In this document: piece after piece, positions 1-7,436 of the stretch | Numbering within the stretch: position 1 is the first letter of the stretch | How the letters are laid out: each line of letters begins with the position of its first letter | Assembly: GCA_965198285.1 (NCBI GenBank) | Contig: OZ240251.1 | Span: 496,001 to 560,000, forward strand | Source of the DNA: UBA11872 sp965198285 | GTDB lineage: Bacteria > Chloroflexota > UBA11872 | DNA length: 64,000 nt | Direction: 5' to 3' | The notes under the pieces: model-generated | Database searches by the model: none | What the model was told of the DNA's origin: nothing | What the model saw: only the letters and a program-made list of their open reading frames with translations | Position numbers and translations under genes: made by a program

Positions 1-2
1 GC

Positions 3-74
3 TGGTTTGGAAGACTTCGGGACCGGCAGGCACAAGACATCACCAAGGCTCGCAGCCCGACGCGAGCGCTCTAG
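3..74 (+). CDS. C-terminal fragment of a HigB/RelE-type toxin (cut by window edge)
   Basis: The frame starting at base 3 reads to a TAG at 72-74. It gives a short tail in which a Gly-Arg-Leu-Arg-Asp-Arg-Gln stretch is followed by Gln-Asp-Ile-Thr-Lys-Ala. This matches the conserved end of phage Gp49-like/HigB toxins (Gly-Gly-Asp-Lys...Gln...Asp-Ile...Ala). It lies 12 bases upstream of a matching addiction-module antidote, the normal toxin-first order of this family. Only about 23 residues are visible, so intactness cannot be judged. Confidence 0.5.
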   Translation, partial: WFGRLRDRQAQDITKARSPTRAL

Positions 75-86
75 GAAGATTTGAGC

Positions 87-398
87 ATGGCCAGGACACG
101 AACGCGTCCATGGGATGCGGCGGATCACCTGGAGAGCGACGAGGACATCGTTGCCTACCTCGAGGCGGCCTTTGAGGCCGGCGACCCGGCGCTCATCGCG
201 GCCGCCCTGGGCGACGTTGCCAGGGCCCGAGGCATGACCCAGATTGCCGCAGACGCGGGCCTCGGAAGGGAAAGCCTCTACAAGGCGCTGTCACCCAGCG
301 GCAACCCGGAGTTCGCCACGGTGCTCAAGGTGATGCAGGCGTTGGGGTTGGGGTTGGGGCTGCGGCCATTCTCGGCGTCGGACCCGGCGGGTGCGTGA
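87..398 (+). CDS. Addiction-module antidote protein (HigA-like antitoxin)
   Basis: A 103-residue protein. Residues about 46-90 form an XRE-type helix-turn-helix with the family signature Ala-Arg-Gly-Met-Thr-Gln-Ile-Ala, then Gly-Arg-Glu-Ser-Leu-Tyr-Lys-Ala-Leu-Ser and Gly-Asn-Pro-Glu-Phe. This is characteristic of the addiction-module antidote family paired with Gp49/HigB-like mRNA interferases. The ATG at 87 is chosen over the TTG at 81 because AGGAAG at 73-78 is at proper distance. It follows a toxin tail directly. By analogy it binds and neutralises the toxin and represses its own operon. The short tail after the helix-turn-helix is normal for the family. Confidence 0.82.
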   Translation: MARTRTRPWDAADHLESDEDIVAYLEAAFEAGDPALIAAALGDVARARGMTQIAADAGLGRESLYKALSPSGNPEFATVLKVMQALGLGLGLRPFSASDPAGA

Positions 399-692
399 GG
401 GCAAATTGATTGGACTCGTTGACCGGACGAGCCGACTTTGGGTGCGACTTGGCGCCCGGACTTGGAGCGGCGATCAGACTAAAGCCAGACGTAGACTCGA
501 ACGACTGCTCAAATCCCCGTCGGAAGCCGCATCGTGACACCCACATTCAACCCTCGCCTCGGCTCCAACATGGACGACTTGTTGGAAGCTGACGGCATGC
601 TCGCCCAAGCTCAGACCGTCGCAGTTGCGCGCGTCCGCGATTGGCGGGCGGGCCAGTCCGTGACCGGTAGCGCCGCCGCCGAGGACGGCGTC

Positions 693-905
693 GTGAAGCT
701 ACCGGTGGTTTTCGAGAGTGACGAGGACGGCTGGGTGGTGGCGAGTTGCCCGACGCTGCCGGGGTGTCACAGCCAGGGACGGACGAGGGACGAGGCGCTG
801 GCGAATATCCGGGAGGCTGTTGAGGGGTGTCTGAGGAGTATGAGCACCTACGGAGACGCGGCTGGCGCTGCTTTCAGGCTTGAACCCACGTGCGAGGCGG
901 AGTAG
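693..905 (+). CDS. HicB-like antitoxin domain protein
   Basis: About 70 residues from GTG 693, preceded by GAGG at 681-684. The sequence Val-Phe-Glu-Ser-Asp-Glu-Asp-Gly-Trp-Val-Val-Ala, then Cys-Pro-Thr-Leu-Pro-Gly-Cys-His-Ser-Gln-Gly-Arg-Thr and Glu-Ala-Leu-Ala-Asn-Ile, is the classic partial RNase H fold of HicB/UPF0150 antitoxins. No hicA-type double-stranded RNA-binding toxin lies on either side, so it is an orphan. The same frame is open back to an ATG at 534. That upstream part (about 570-660) resembles the first helix of XRE antitoxins (Asp-Asp-Leu-Leu-Glu-Ala-Asp, then Arg-Val-Arg-Asp-Trp). It may therefore be a relic joined to HicB. The true start is uncertain. Confidence 0.7.
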   Translation: MKLPVVFESDEDGWVVASCPTLPGCHSQGRTRDEALANIREAVEGCLRSMSTYGDAAGAAFRLEPTCEAE

Positions 906-1026
906 AGACGCGTCTCGCAAGCCTCAATCCCGCGCAACCAATCGATCTATCAGTCCACCTTCGACAACGGGCCGATAGGGCTAGGGTGGACTCTGGAACG
1001 ACCATCCTCTAACGGACTCGGTCTGA

Positions 1027-1251
1027 TCAGGAAAGGTACTTGCGTGCCAGCGCCTCGTAGCGTGGGTCGTCGCGCTGGGCGGGGCGGAAGCGGCCGCGCC
1101 AGCGGGCGGCGACGGAGGGGGTGTCGTCCCTAAGAGTTTCTCGGAGTGAAGTTTCAATCAGTGACGAGAGCGACACCCCGCGCAAGCGGGCGTGGCGCTT
1201 GGCCTCCTGAATCAACGCGTCGTCGACGGTGATAGAGAGTTTCCGCTTCAT
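1027..1251 (-). CDS. Ribbon-helix-helix antitoxin-like protein
   Basis: A 74-residue protein from the ATG at 1251. It begins Met-Lys-Arg-Lys-Leu-Ser-Ile-Thr-Val-Asp-Asp, a beta strand, followed by helices containing Glu-Ala-Lys-Arg-His-Ala and Ser-Leu-Ser-Ser-Leu-Ile-Glu. This is the DUF6364/VapB-type ribbon-helix-helix pattern. A basic and polar tail (Trp-Arg-Gly-Arg-Phe-Arg-Pro) ends in Leu-Ala-Arg-Lys-Tyr-Leu, the region that would embrace a PIN toxin. No toxin gene follows: 906-1026 downstream holds none, so it is an orphan or the partner was lost. Confidence 0.7.
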   Translation of the reverse strand: MKRKLSITVDDALIQEAKRHARLRGVSLSSLIETSLRETLRDDTPSVAARWRGRFRPAQRDDPRYEALARKYLS

Positions 1252-1375
1252 TGCGGGATGGCTGTTCCGTGACGGGTAGACGCGACAGTGATCCCAGTCT
1301 ACTTGCGCTCCGTCGCAACGGGCCTCCAGCGATTCCAACACTGCCCGTTGACTTGGCTCCCTGTGTCAACGGCCG

Positions 1376-2296
1376 CTAAGAGTGCTTCCGAAAGGCCTCG
1401 TCCACCTCTGCTTTCGACTGCGACCAAAAGAGGTCCAGCGTGGCTGCAGTGCGGAATCGCTGAAGCGCGGCCCGGCGCACGTGAAAGCGAACGAGAGTGC
1501 GGCGCAGAGCATATCTGCGCACATCGTCTGAGGCCGCATAGAGACGAAGCCGGACATTGATGCCCTCGTAGAGGCTGTAGAGACTCAACGCGTGCGTCAA
1601 CAGTAGCAAGGCGAACAGACCTACAATCGGAAGGATGAGAGATTCGATGTAACTCCGGTCAAATGGTTCCTGAATTAGGCCAACAATAGGTGGGGTGAAG
1701 GCCATGAGACCCAGTGTAGTATATACGAATTTGATCACGCTTCTAGTCTTGGCGTCTTCTTTCTCGGACAATAGCGCTGCCCCTGCCATTACGAGAATCA
1801 CAGGTTGATATACTAACTCGACTATGAAACTGAAGGTGTATAAGCTAACAAACCAGCCTGCGATGAGGGAAGCTGAAACGGCTGCCTTGAGATTCGGTGG
1901 CTGATTCCTGCCGCTCAATCCCCTAAACGCACCCACCACTCCCGCAGTTAGGATCCAAAGGGTCGTCGGTACGACCAAGCCCCAATGCCAAACTCTCAGA
2001 TTGAAGAGTAAAGCAACTATTACCGCATAGTATATAAGCACGATAAGAATCCACTTCAGCAGGACTGTAATCGAGGGCACAAGGGCTATTAGCGCTTGCC
2101 GAACATCCGCCGACTTGACTGTGGCCCAGGACAATATTGCAAGAAGCGTGATGGCCGAAGCGACCTCTCGGCTGCTAAATGGGCCGAAGGTGGTTGCCGT
2201 GACCAGCTCGGTCAATTCCGGGGAACTCGAAACTGCCGCGCCTGTGATACAGGCGAACAGAGCAGCGGCCAGGAAGTTCTCCGCCTTAGCTCCCAA
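1376..2296 (-). CDS. Multi-pass membrane protein of unknown function
   Basis: A 306-residue protein with about seven to eight hydrophobic segments over residues 8-245 and a basic, hydrophilic C-terminal tail (Arg-rich, about 250-306) likely in the cytoplasm. I recognise no family motif. Base composition is visibly richer in A+T than the flanking sbcC region and its codon choice is less GC-biased. Together with the antitoxin remnants upstream this suggests acquired DNA. The upstream 124 bases to sbcC hold no gene. The function is unknown; the frame is long and hydrophobicity is regular, so that it is a gene is fairly sure. Confidence 0.65.
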   Translation of the reverse strand: MGAKAENFLAAALFACITGAAVSSSPELTELVTATTFGPFSSREVASAITLLAILSWATVKSADVRQALIALVPSITVLLKWILIVLIYYAVIVALLFNLRVWHWGLVVPTTLWILTAGVVGAFRGLSGRNQPPNLKAAVSASLIAGWFVSLYTFSFIVELVYQPVILVMAGAALLSEKEDAKTRSVIKFVYTTLGLMAFTPPIVGLIQEPFDRSYIESLILPIVGLFALLLLTHALSLYSLYEGINVRLRLYAASDDVRRYALRRTLVRFHVRRAALQRFRTAATLDLFWSQSKAEVDEAFRKHS

Positions 2297-2420
2297 TTAG
2301 CGACCCTCGGGATCCGAACGAGCAGCGGAAGGGTGTCACTGGCTTAGCTGGTGCCGCTGTAGTGCGCTGTGTGTACTCACCCATTTCGCCGCAAAGGCTC
2401 TCTCGTCGACCGACGTCTGC

Positions 2421-5222
2421 CTACCCCACTTCTACGGTGCTGGCCTGGCTGGTGTGGGTGACTCGGATGATGTTGTCGATGTGGCGTTCGAAGGTGTCGT
2501 CGTGGGAGATGACGACGAGTTGGCTGAAGCCGCGGACGGCGAGGATTTGCTGGGCCAGGTTCTCGCGGCGTTCGGCGTCCAGGTGCTGGGTGGGTTCGTC
2601 GAAGAAGGCGATATCGAGGTTCAGCAGGTCGCGCAGCAGGGCCAGGCGGACGGCCAGAGCGGCGGCCATCTGCTCTCCGCCGGAGAGCTGGCCGAAGCGA
2701 CGTTCCAGACCCCCGCGGCTGAGCACGATGTCGTAGTCGGCCGCCCAGCGGAGGCGTCCGCCGGGCGCGCCCATGATGTCGCTGTAGATCTCGTCGGCGG
2801 TGTCGGACACGCTGGCCAGCAGCACTTCGGTCACCTGGGGACCGGCCTCGCGCAGCAGGCCGCGGATGAACTCGGTGCGGTCTTCCAGGAAGGTGACCCG
2901 CGCAATATCTGCCTGCGCGGCTTCCAGGTCGACACGCACCTGGCGCAAGGCATCGACGTCGGAAGCAAGGCGCTGCGCATCGGCTTGCATGCGCACGATC
3001 CGCTCGGCCAGCTGGCGCGCCAGCCCCAGGGCCGCGTCGCGCGACTGGCGGGCCTTCGCCAGCGCCTGCGGGTCGAAGTCGGCGCGGGCTGCCGCAAGGG
3101 CCGCTTCCGCGGCGTCCACGTGTACCTGGGTCTGTGCGACGGCCTGCCGGGCCGATTCAAGCTCGGTCGTGCGTGCCTTGAGTTGTCCGGCCACGACTTC
3201 GTGCTGGAGGAATCGGGTGTGTGCTTCGGCGTTTTCTTCCAGGGCGGATCTTGCGGCTGCCAGGGCGCTCAGATCGTCGCCCAGGGTCGCCAGTTCGGTC
3301 TCGGTCGCTTGCAGCGCCGTGGCGGCCGCGTCCGCGCGAAGCCGGGCGATGGCCAGCAGGTCGGCGGCGGCGGCTTCAGCGGCGGCGGCTTCGGTCGACG
3401 CCAATACCGTCAGGGCGTGCAGGGCGCGTTGGGCGGACTGGGCCAGGCTGTCCTGGGCACTCGACGCGGGCTGTTGACCGTTCGCCAGCGCCGCCAGGTC
3501 GGTCGCGTTCCGGGTTTCCAGCGCGTCCAGGAGCGCGGTGGCGGCGGCGATATCGACGTCAGCGGATTCCAAGCGCCCATGCACCGCGGCCAGGCGTTCG
3601 CGGGTTACGTCGGCCTCGCGGGATTCGGATTCGGCTTGCTCGGCTTCGCCAACGGCACGTTCGGCGTCCGCAATTGATGCCCGGAGCTCGGCCAGCCGGT
3701 TCTCGCGTTCGACCGCCTGGCGCCCGAACACTCCAGCCACGTCAGGGATGGCGTCCAGGTTGCGACAGACGTCCATGAAGAACGGGCAGGTGCGGGTGTC
3801 GGTGAGCAGGCGCTGGGCGTGACGGTCGGCTTCCAGCAGGGCTTCGACGGTGGCGTGCTCGCGACGCTGTATGTCGAGCAGCGTCCGACGGTCGGACAGT
3901 TCCGCAGCCACAGCAGCGCGGGATTCCAGCTGCTTCAGCCGGCGGCGGCCCTGGTCGTAAGTCTGCATCGCTGACTCGCGTTCGCGCATCCAGCGGGTAT
4001 GCACGGCGCGGGTGTCTTCGTGGGCCTGGCGGAGGGAGGTCTGAGCGGCGGCCACACGTGCCTTGGCCTGGTCGACCGCCCGCCGAAACGCGGTGCGCAG
4101 CTGTCGGAACCGCGACTCGAGATCGCCGTCGGGCTTGGCTTCGACCGCCGCTAGGCGGGCCCCGACCTCCTGATGTGCTTCCATCAAGTCGTCCCGCGCG
4201 CGGTCAAGCAGCGCGGCCCGGTTCGAGCGCTTGAGTTCCAGATCTCGTGCCCGGCGTTCGACGGGCTGGAGCTCAGCAACGCGCGCCTGGGCCATCTCGT
4301 AGGCCTGCTTCGCCTCGCGGGCTTGCTCCGCCACGTCCGCGGCGCGCCGGGCTTCCAGCACCGCCGCGGTGGCACGTTGAACATGCACAGCCGCCTGCTG
4401 ACGCCGCTCGACGGCAGCCGCGTGCGCCCGTTCGGAAGCTTCGAAGGCCGTGCGCTGAGCATCGCGCGCTGCAAGTGTGGCGTTGGCCGCTTCGAGGTCA
4501 GATGTCGCCTTCGCCTCAGCCGCGCGGGTTTGTTTCAGTGCTTGCTGCGCCGTCGAGAGGCGCGCCAGGAGTTCAGGCTCGGCGGCCAGGCGGCCTTCCA
4601 GGTGCGAGGCCTTGACCTGCAACTGGTGCCGTGCCTGGGCGTAGTGCTGGACCAGCGGGCGCAGGCGTTCCACGGCCTGCAGGTACTCGGCAGTGCGCAG
4701 GATGGGGTCGAAGCGCGCCTTGCGCAGGCGCGGCGAGTCCAGGAAGTCGGCCGTCAGTCGACCCTGGGGCACGCCGACCACGTGTTCGAACACGTCGGCC
4801 GGACTGCTCAGGCCCTCGACGCCGAGCTGGCCCGCCAGCCAGGCTTCGAGCTCGGCGGCCGGCTGGTCGATGGCGCGGTTCAGTTCGACGTCAAAGAGCG
4901 AGACCGTGGTTGTGGCGTTTTCGGACAGGGCGTCCGTGGCGCGCGAACGGGCGCGGCGCATGGTGCGTTCGACGCGGTAGACGCGGCCGTCGCGCGGGGA
5001 GGTGAACTCCACCTGGACCGCGGCTTTCTTCGTGCCGTGGCGCATGAAGCGCACCTGCGGCCGGTGCGGCATGTAGCCGAAAAGGCCGTAGCCAATGGCT
5101 TCCAGCAGGGTCGTCTTGCCGGCGCCGTTGGGACCGACGATGGCTGTAAGGCCGGGCTGGAAGCGGACCGTGGCCTCTAGAAAACTCTTGACGTTGCGCA
5201 GCGCAACCTCGTGGACGAACAC
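2421..5222 (-). CDS. sbcC: SbcC/Rad50-like SMC-family ATPase of the SbcCD nuclease
   Basis: A 933-residue protein. Walker A Gly-Pro-Asn-Gly-Ala-Gly-Lys-Thr-Thr is at about residues 30-38. Long Ala/Glu/Arg-rich coiled coils occupy about 180-800. An apex motif Cys-Pro-Phe-Phe-Met-Asp-Val-Cys sits near residues 478-485. The ABC signature Leu-Ser-Gly-Gly-Glu-Gln is near 846, Walker B with Phe-Phe-Asp-Glu-Pro-Thr near 871, and the switch region Val-Ile-Ser-His-Asp-Asp near 905. The GTG start lies one base after the sbcD stop, so translation is coupled. With SbcD it should cut hairpins and trim protein-blocked DNA ends. The apex cysteines are spaced six residues apart rather than the usual two. Confidence 0.93.
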   Translation of the reverse strand: MFVHEVALRNVKSFLEATVRFQPGLTAIVGPNGAGKTTLLEAIGYGLFGYMPHRPQVRFMRHGTKKAAVQVEFTSPRDGRVYRVERTMRRARSRATDALSENATTTVSLFDVELNRAIDQPAAELEAWLAGQLGVEGLSSPADVFEHVVGVPQGRLTADFLDSPRLRKARFDPILRTAEYLQAVERLRPLVQHYAQARHQLQVKASHLEGRLAAEPELLARLSTAQQALKQTRAAEAKATSDLEAANATLAARDAQRTAFEASERAHAAAVERRQQAAVHVQRATAAVLEARRAADVAEQAREAKQAYEMAQARVAELQPVERRARDLELKRSNRAALLDRARDDLMEAHQEVGARLAAVEAKPDGDLESRFRQLRTAFRRAVDQAKARVAAAQTSLRQAHEDTRAVHTRWMRERESAMQTYDQGRRRLKQLESRAAVAAELSDRRTLLDIQRREHATVEALLEADRHAQRLLTDTRTCPFFMDVCRNLDAIPDVAGVFGRQAVERENRLAELRASIADAERAVGEAEQAESESREADVTRERLAAVHGRLESADVDIAAATALLDALETRNATDLAALANGQQPASSAQDSLAQSAQRALHALTVLASTEAAAAEAAAADLLAIARLRADAAATALQATETELATLGDDLSALAAARSALEENAEAHTRFLQHEVVAGQLKARTTELESARQAVAQTQVHVDAAEAALAAARADFDPQALAKARQSRDAALGLARQLAERIVRMQADAQRLASDVDALRQVRVDLEAAQADIARVTFLEDRTEFIRGLLREAGPQVTEVLLASVSDTADEIYSDIMGAPGGRLRWAADYDIVLSRGGLERRFGQLSGGEQMAAALAVRLALLRDLLNLDIAFFDEPTQHLDAERRENLAQQILAVRGFSQLVVISHDDTFERHIDNIIRVTHTSQASTVEVG

Positions 5223-5223
5223 G

Positions 5224-6519
5224 TCAGCCCAGCCGCCGTTCCAGGTGTTGGGCCAGCGCCTCGGGCGGCTGGCCCTCCAAGGCCGCGGCCTTCAGGTCCA
5301 GCGCGGCGGCGGCTAGAGCCTCGGCCTCGTCGGCGTGCGGCGAGTCCGCGATCAGTTGGTGCAGCACCTCGCGTTCAATGGCGCGCACGTTAGTCCCGTA
5401 GCGGGCGGCGGCGTGGCGGCGCTGGTCGCCGGCCAGGTGCAGGGTCACGCGCACGTGCAGCGGCTGGAACGTCTGGCGCACGATCTGGGCCAGGCGTTCG
5501 GTGTCCAGGTGGATGCGCTCGAAGCGCAGGCGGCCGGTCAGCCGCAGTTCGATCACCGGCGGTTCGCTGAACAACTCCAGGCGGGCCGTCACGGCCTCTT
5601 CGACATGGGCGCAAAGCTGATCGAAATCGGCGGCGTCGCTAGCGTCGATGCTCAGCCGTCGGAACGGGCGCCGTGCGACCACGTCGTCCCGGAAGTCGGC
5701 CTCGATCGTCGCTGGCCGGCCCGACTGAAGCCGCACGTCGTAGAGGCCGCGAGCCCGGCCCTCGCCCTCGATTGGCTGGCCGGCCAGGCCTTCCAGGATG
5801 TTGTGGGCTTCCAGTGCGCCGGGGTTGAAGATCCAGGGGTTGCGCTCGGGCAGGCGGTAGGCGTAGTGCACGTGCCCCAGGGCCAGGTAGTCGGTGAAGG
5901 CGCGGATGGGGGCCAGGTCCTCAAGTGTCACGCCGCCGACGCCCAGGTGGACGGCTTCGTCCACGCCCGTGTGCAGCAGTCCCACGACGGCGCACTGCTC
6001 GCCGCCGGGCACAGCGGAGAGCGAGGCGGCGATTTCCGGGATGTGCGCGGCCAGGCGAGCGCCCAGGTATTCCACGCCAAAGACGCGGGCTGCGCCAATG
6101 TCGGTGTAGGCGCCAAAGCCGCGTTCGCTGGTCCAGGCATCGGCCTGCAACGCGCCCGTGAGCGGGTCGAACTGCCGCAGCAGTCGCAGGCGGCCGTGAC
6201 GGCTTAGCTGCCATAGCCAGGAGCGCTCGCCGCGCCGGAACCAGCGTTCGTGGTTGCCTTCGTTGGCCACCACCGGGATCCCGGCCCGCGCCAGCCGCTC
6301 CAGCGCGATGTCGGCGGCGGCGTAGGTGGACGGCTCGATCGACTTGGAGTCGAACAGGTCGCCGGCGATGACCACGAAGTCCGGCGCGACCCGCAGGCAG
6401 TAGGCCACCGCGTCGTCGAACGCGCGGTTGAAGTCGGCGGCGCGTTCGGGCAGCCCGTACTGGCGGAAGCCCAGGTGGACGTCCGCGAAGTGGACAAAGC
6501 GGATCGGGGCGTTGCTCAT
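5224..6519 (-). CDS. sbcD: SbcD/Mre11-like DNA double-strand-break nuclease
   Basis: A 431-residue calcineurin-type metallophosphoesterase. Metal-binding motifs are present in order: Asp13-x-His15, Gly-Asp54-Leu-Phe-Asp57, Gly-Asn-His-Glu at 88-91, His183 in Leu-Leu-His-Thr, and Gly-His-Val-His at 215-218. The C-terminal half corresponds to the capping and SbcC-binding region. It is the first gene of a two-gene operon and ends one base before the GTG of sbcC. Family knowledge says the pair forms an ATP-dependent exo/endonuclease in the cytoplasm acting on DNA ends and palindromes. Length and motif set look complete. Confidence 0.94.
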   Translation of the reverse strand: MSNAPIRFVHFADVHLGFRQYGLPERAADFNRAFDDAVAYCLRVAPDFVVIAGDLFDSKSIEPSTYAAADIALERLARAGIPVVANEGNHERWFRRGERSWLWQLSRHGRLRLLRQFDPLTGALQADAWTSERGFGAYTDIGAARVFGVEYLGARLAAHIPEIAASLSAVPGGEQCAVVGLLHTGVDEAVHLGVGGVTLEDLAPIRAFTDYLALGHVHYAYRLPERNPWIFNPGALEAHNILEGLAGQPIEGEGRARGLYDVRLQSGRPATIEADFRDDVVARRPFRRLSIDASDAADFDQLCAHVEEAVTARLELFSEPPVIELRLTGRLRFERIHLDTERLAQIVRQTFQPLHVRVTLHLAGDQRRHAAARYGTNVRAIEREVLHQLIADSPHADEAEALAAAALDLKAAALEGQPPEALAQHLERRLG

Positions 6520-6623
6520 GCCAGGAATTCAGACCGTAGGACTTGGGCATTCGTTATACCATACAAAAAGCGAACAACGCCGCAGGCGTATGCTCGCCCT
6601 GTTCGCGCCCGAGGACTGATCCC

Positions 6624-7406
6624 ATGCAACTGACGCTGCGCTACCAGGCGATGCACAGCACCGGCCCCGCCGACAACGTGGAGGCCAACATCGTCCCGAC
6701 GGAACTGCGGGCCGACCTGGACCCGGCGGAGACGGCCCTGGTCCTGGTGGACACCTGGGGCGAACATCCGATCGAGTCCCATCGCGCGCGCACCAGCGAC
6801 ATCACGGTGCAGCGTATCCGGCCGGTGCTGGATGCGGCGCGGGCGGCGGGCGTGACCCCGATTTACGCGCCGTCGCCGGCCATTGCCGCCACCTATCCGC
6901 AGTGGGCCCGCTGGGCGGGCGTGGAGGATCTGCAGCCGACGCCCGAGGCCGACGACGGCTGGCCGCCGCCCGCCTATCGCGCCCTGACCGAACCGTACGC
7001 CTCGCTCCGGCGCGCGCCGGGCGAACTGCCGCCGGACAGCGCCGGCAAGCCGCCGGAGCGCTGGCACCGGTTCCGCACGATTCACCAGGCAGTGGCGCCG
7101 GAGGCGGACGACATCGTGATTGCCACCGGCGATCAGTTGCAGCGGGCGCTCCACGATCTCGGCCTTGTGCACCTGATCTACGTCGGGTTCGCCACCAACA
7201 TCTGCGTGCGGTTCCGGGACTACGGGATGCAGGCCATGCGCGACCGCGGCTACGCGCCCATCCTGCTGCGCGACTGCACGAGCGGGATCGAGACGCGCGA
7301 GACCTACGACGGCCTGCAGATCACCAGCGCGGTGCTGCACGACCTGGAGCGCTGGGTCTTCAGCGCCGACTCGCAGGACTTCATCGCCGCCTGCCGGAGC
7401 GTCTGA
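6624..7406 (+). CDS. Isochorismatase-like cysteine hydrolase
   Basis: A 260-residue protein from the ATG at 6624. The family core is visible: Ala-Leu-Val-Leu-Val-Asp-Thr-Trp near residue 40 supplies the catalytic Asp. The motif Gly-Phe-Ala-Thr-Asn-Ile-Cys-Val near 188-195 supplies the nucleophilic Cys after the expected cis-peptide region. The tail Arg-Asp-Cys-Thr-Ser-Gly is typical of the fold. Such enzymes hydrolyse small amides or vinyl ethers (nicotinamidase, N-carbamoyl amidases, isochorismatase). The substrate cannot be told from sequence. It is transcribed divergently from sbcD, sharing the roughly 100-base gap, and is probably monocistronic. Confidence 0.8.
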   Translation: MQLTLRYQAMHSTGPADNVEANIVPTELRADLDPAETALVLVDTWGEHPIESHRARTSDITVQRIRPVLDAARAAGVTPIYAPSPAIAATYPQWARWAGVEDLQPTPEADDGWPPPAYRALTEPYASLRRAPGELPPDSAGKPPERWHRFRTIHQAVAPEADDIVIATGDQLQRALHDLGLVHLIYVGFATNICVRFRDYGMQAMRDRGYAPILLRDCTSGIETRETYDGLQITSAVLHDLERWVFSADSQDFIAACRSV

Positions 7407-7436
7407 ACAAGAGACAGCCGCTGCGTCGATCAGCGA

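Noticed and set aside
2454..3677. 407-residue plus-strand frame
   Set aside because: Gly/Val/Gln-rich shadow of the sbcC coiled-coil region; no ribosome site or family.
4173..5180. 335-residue plus-strand frame opposite sbcC
   Set aside because: It is the complement shadow of the high-GC sbcC gene and has no recognisable domain; sbcC motifs on the other strand are complete.
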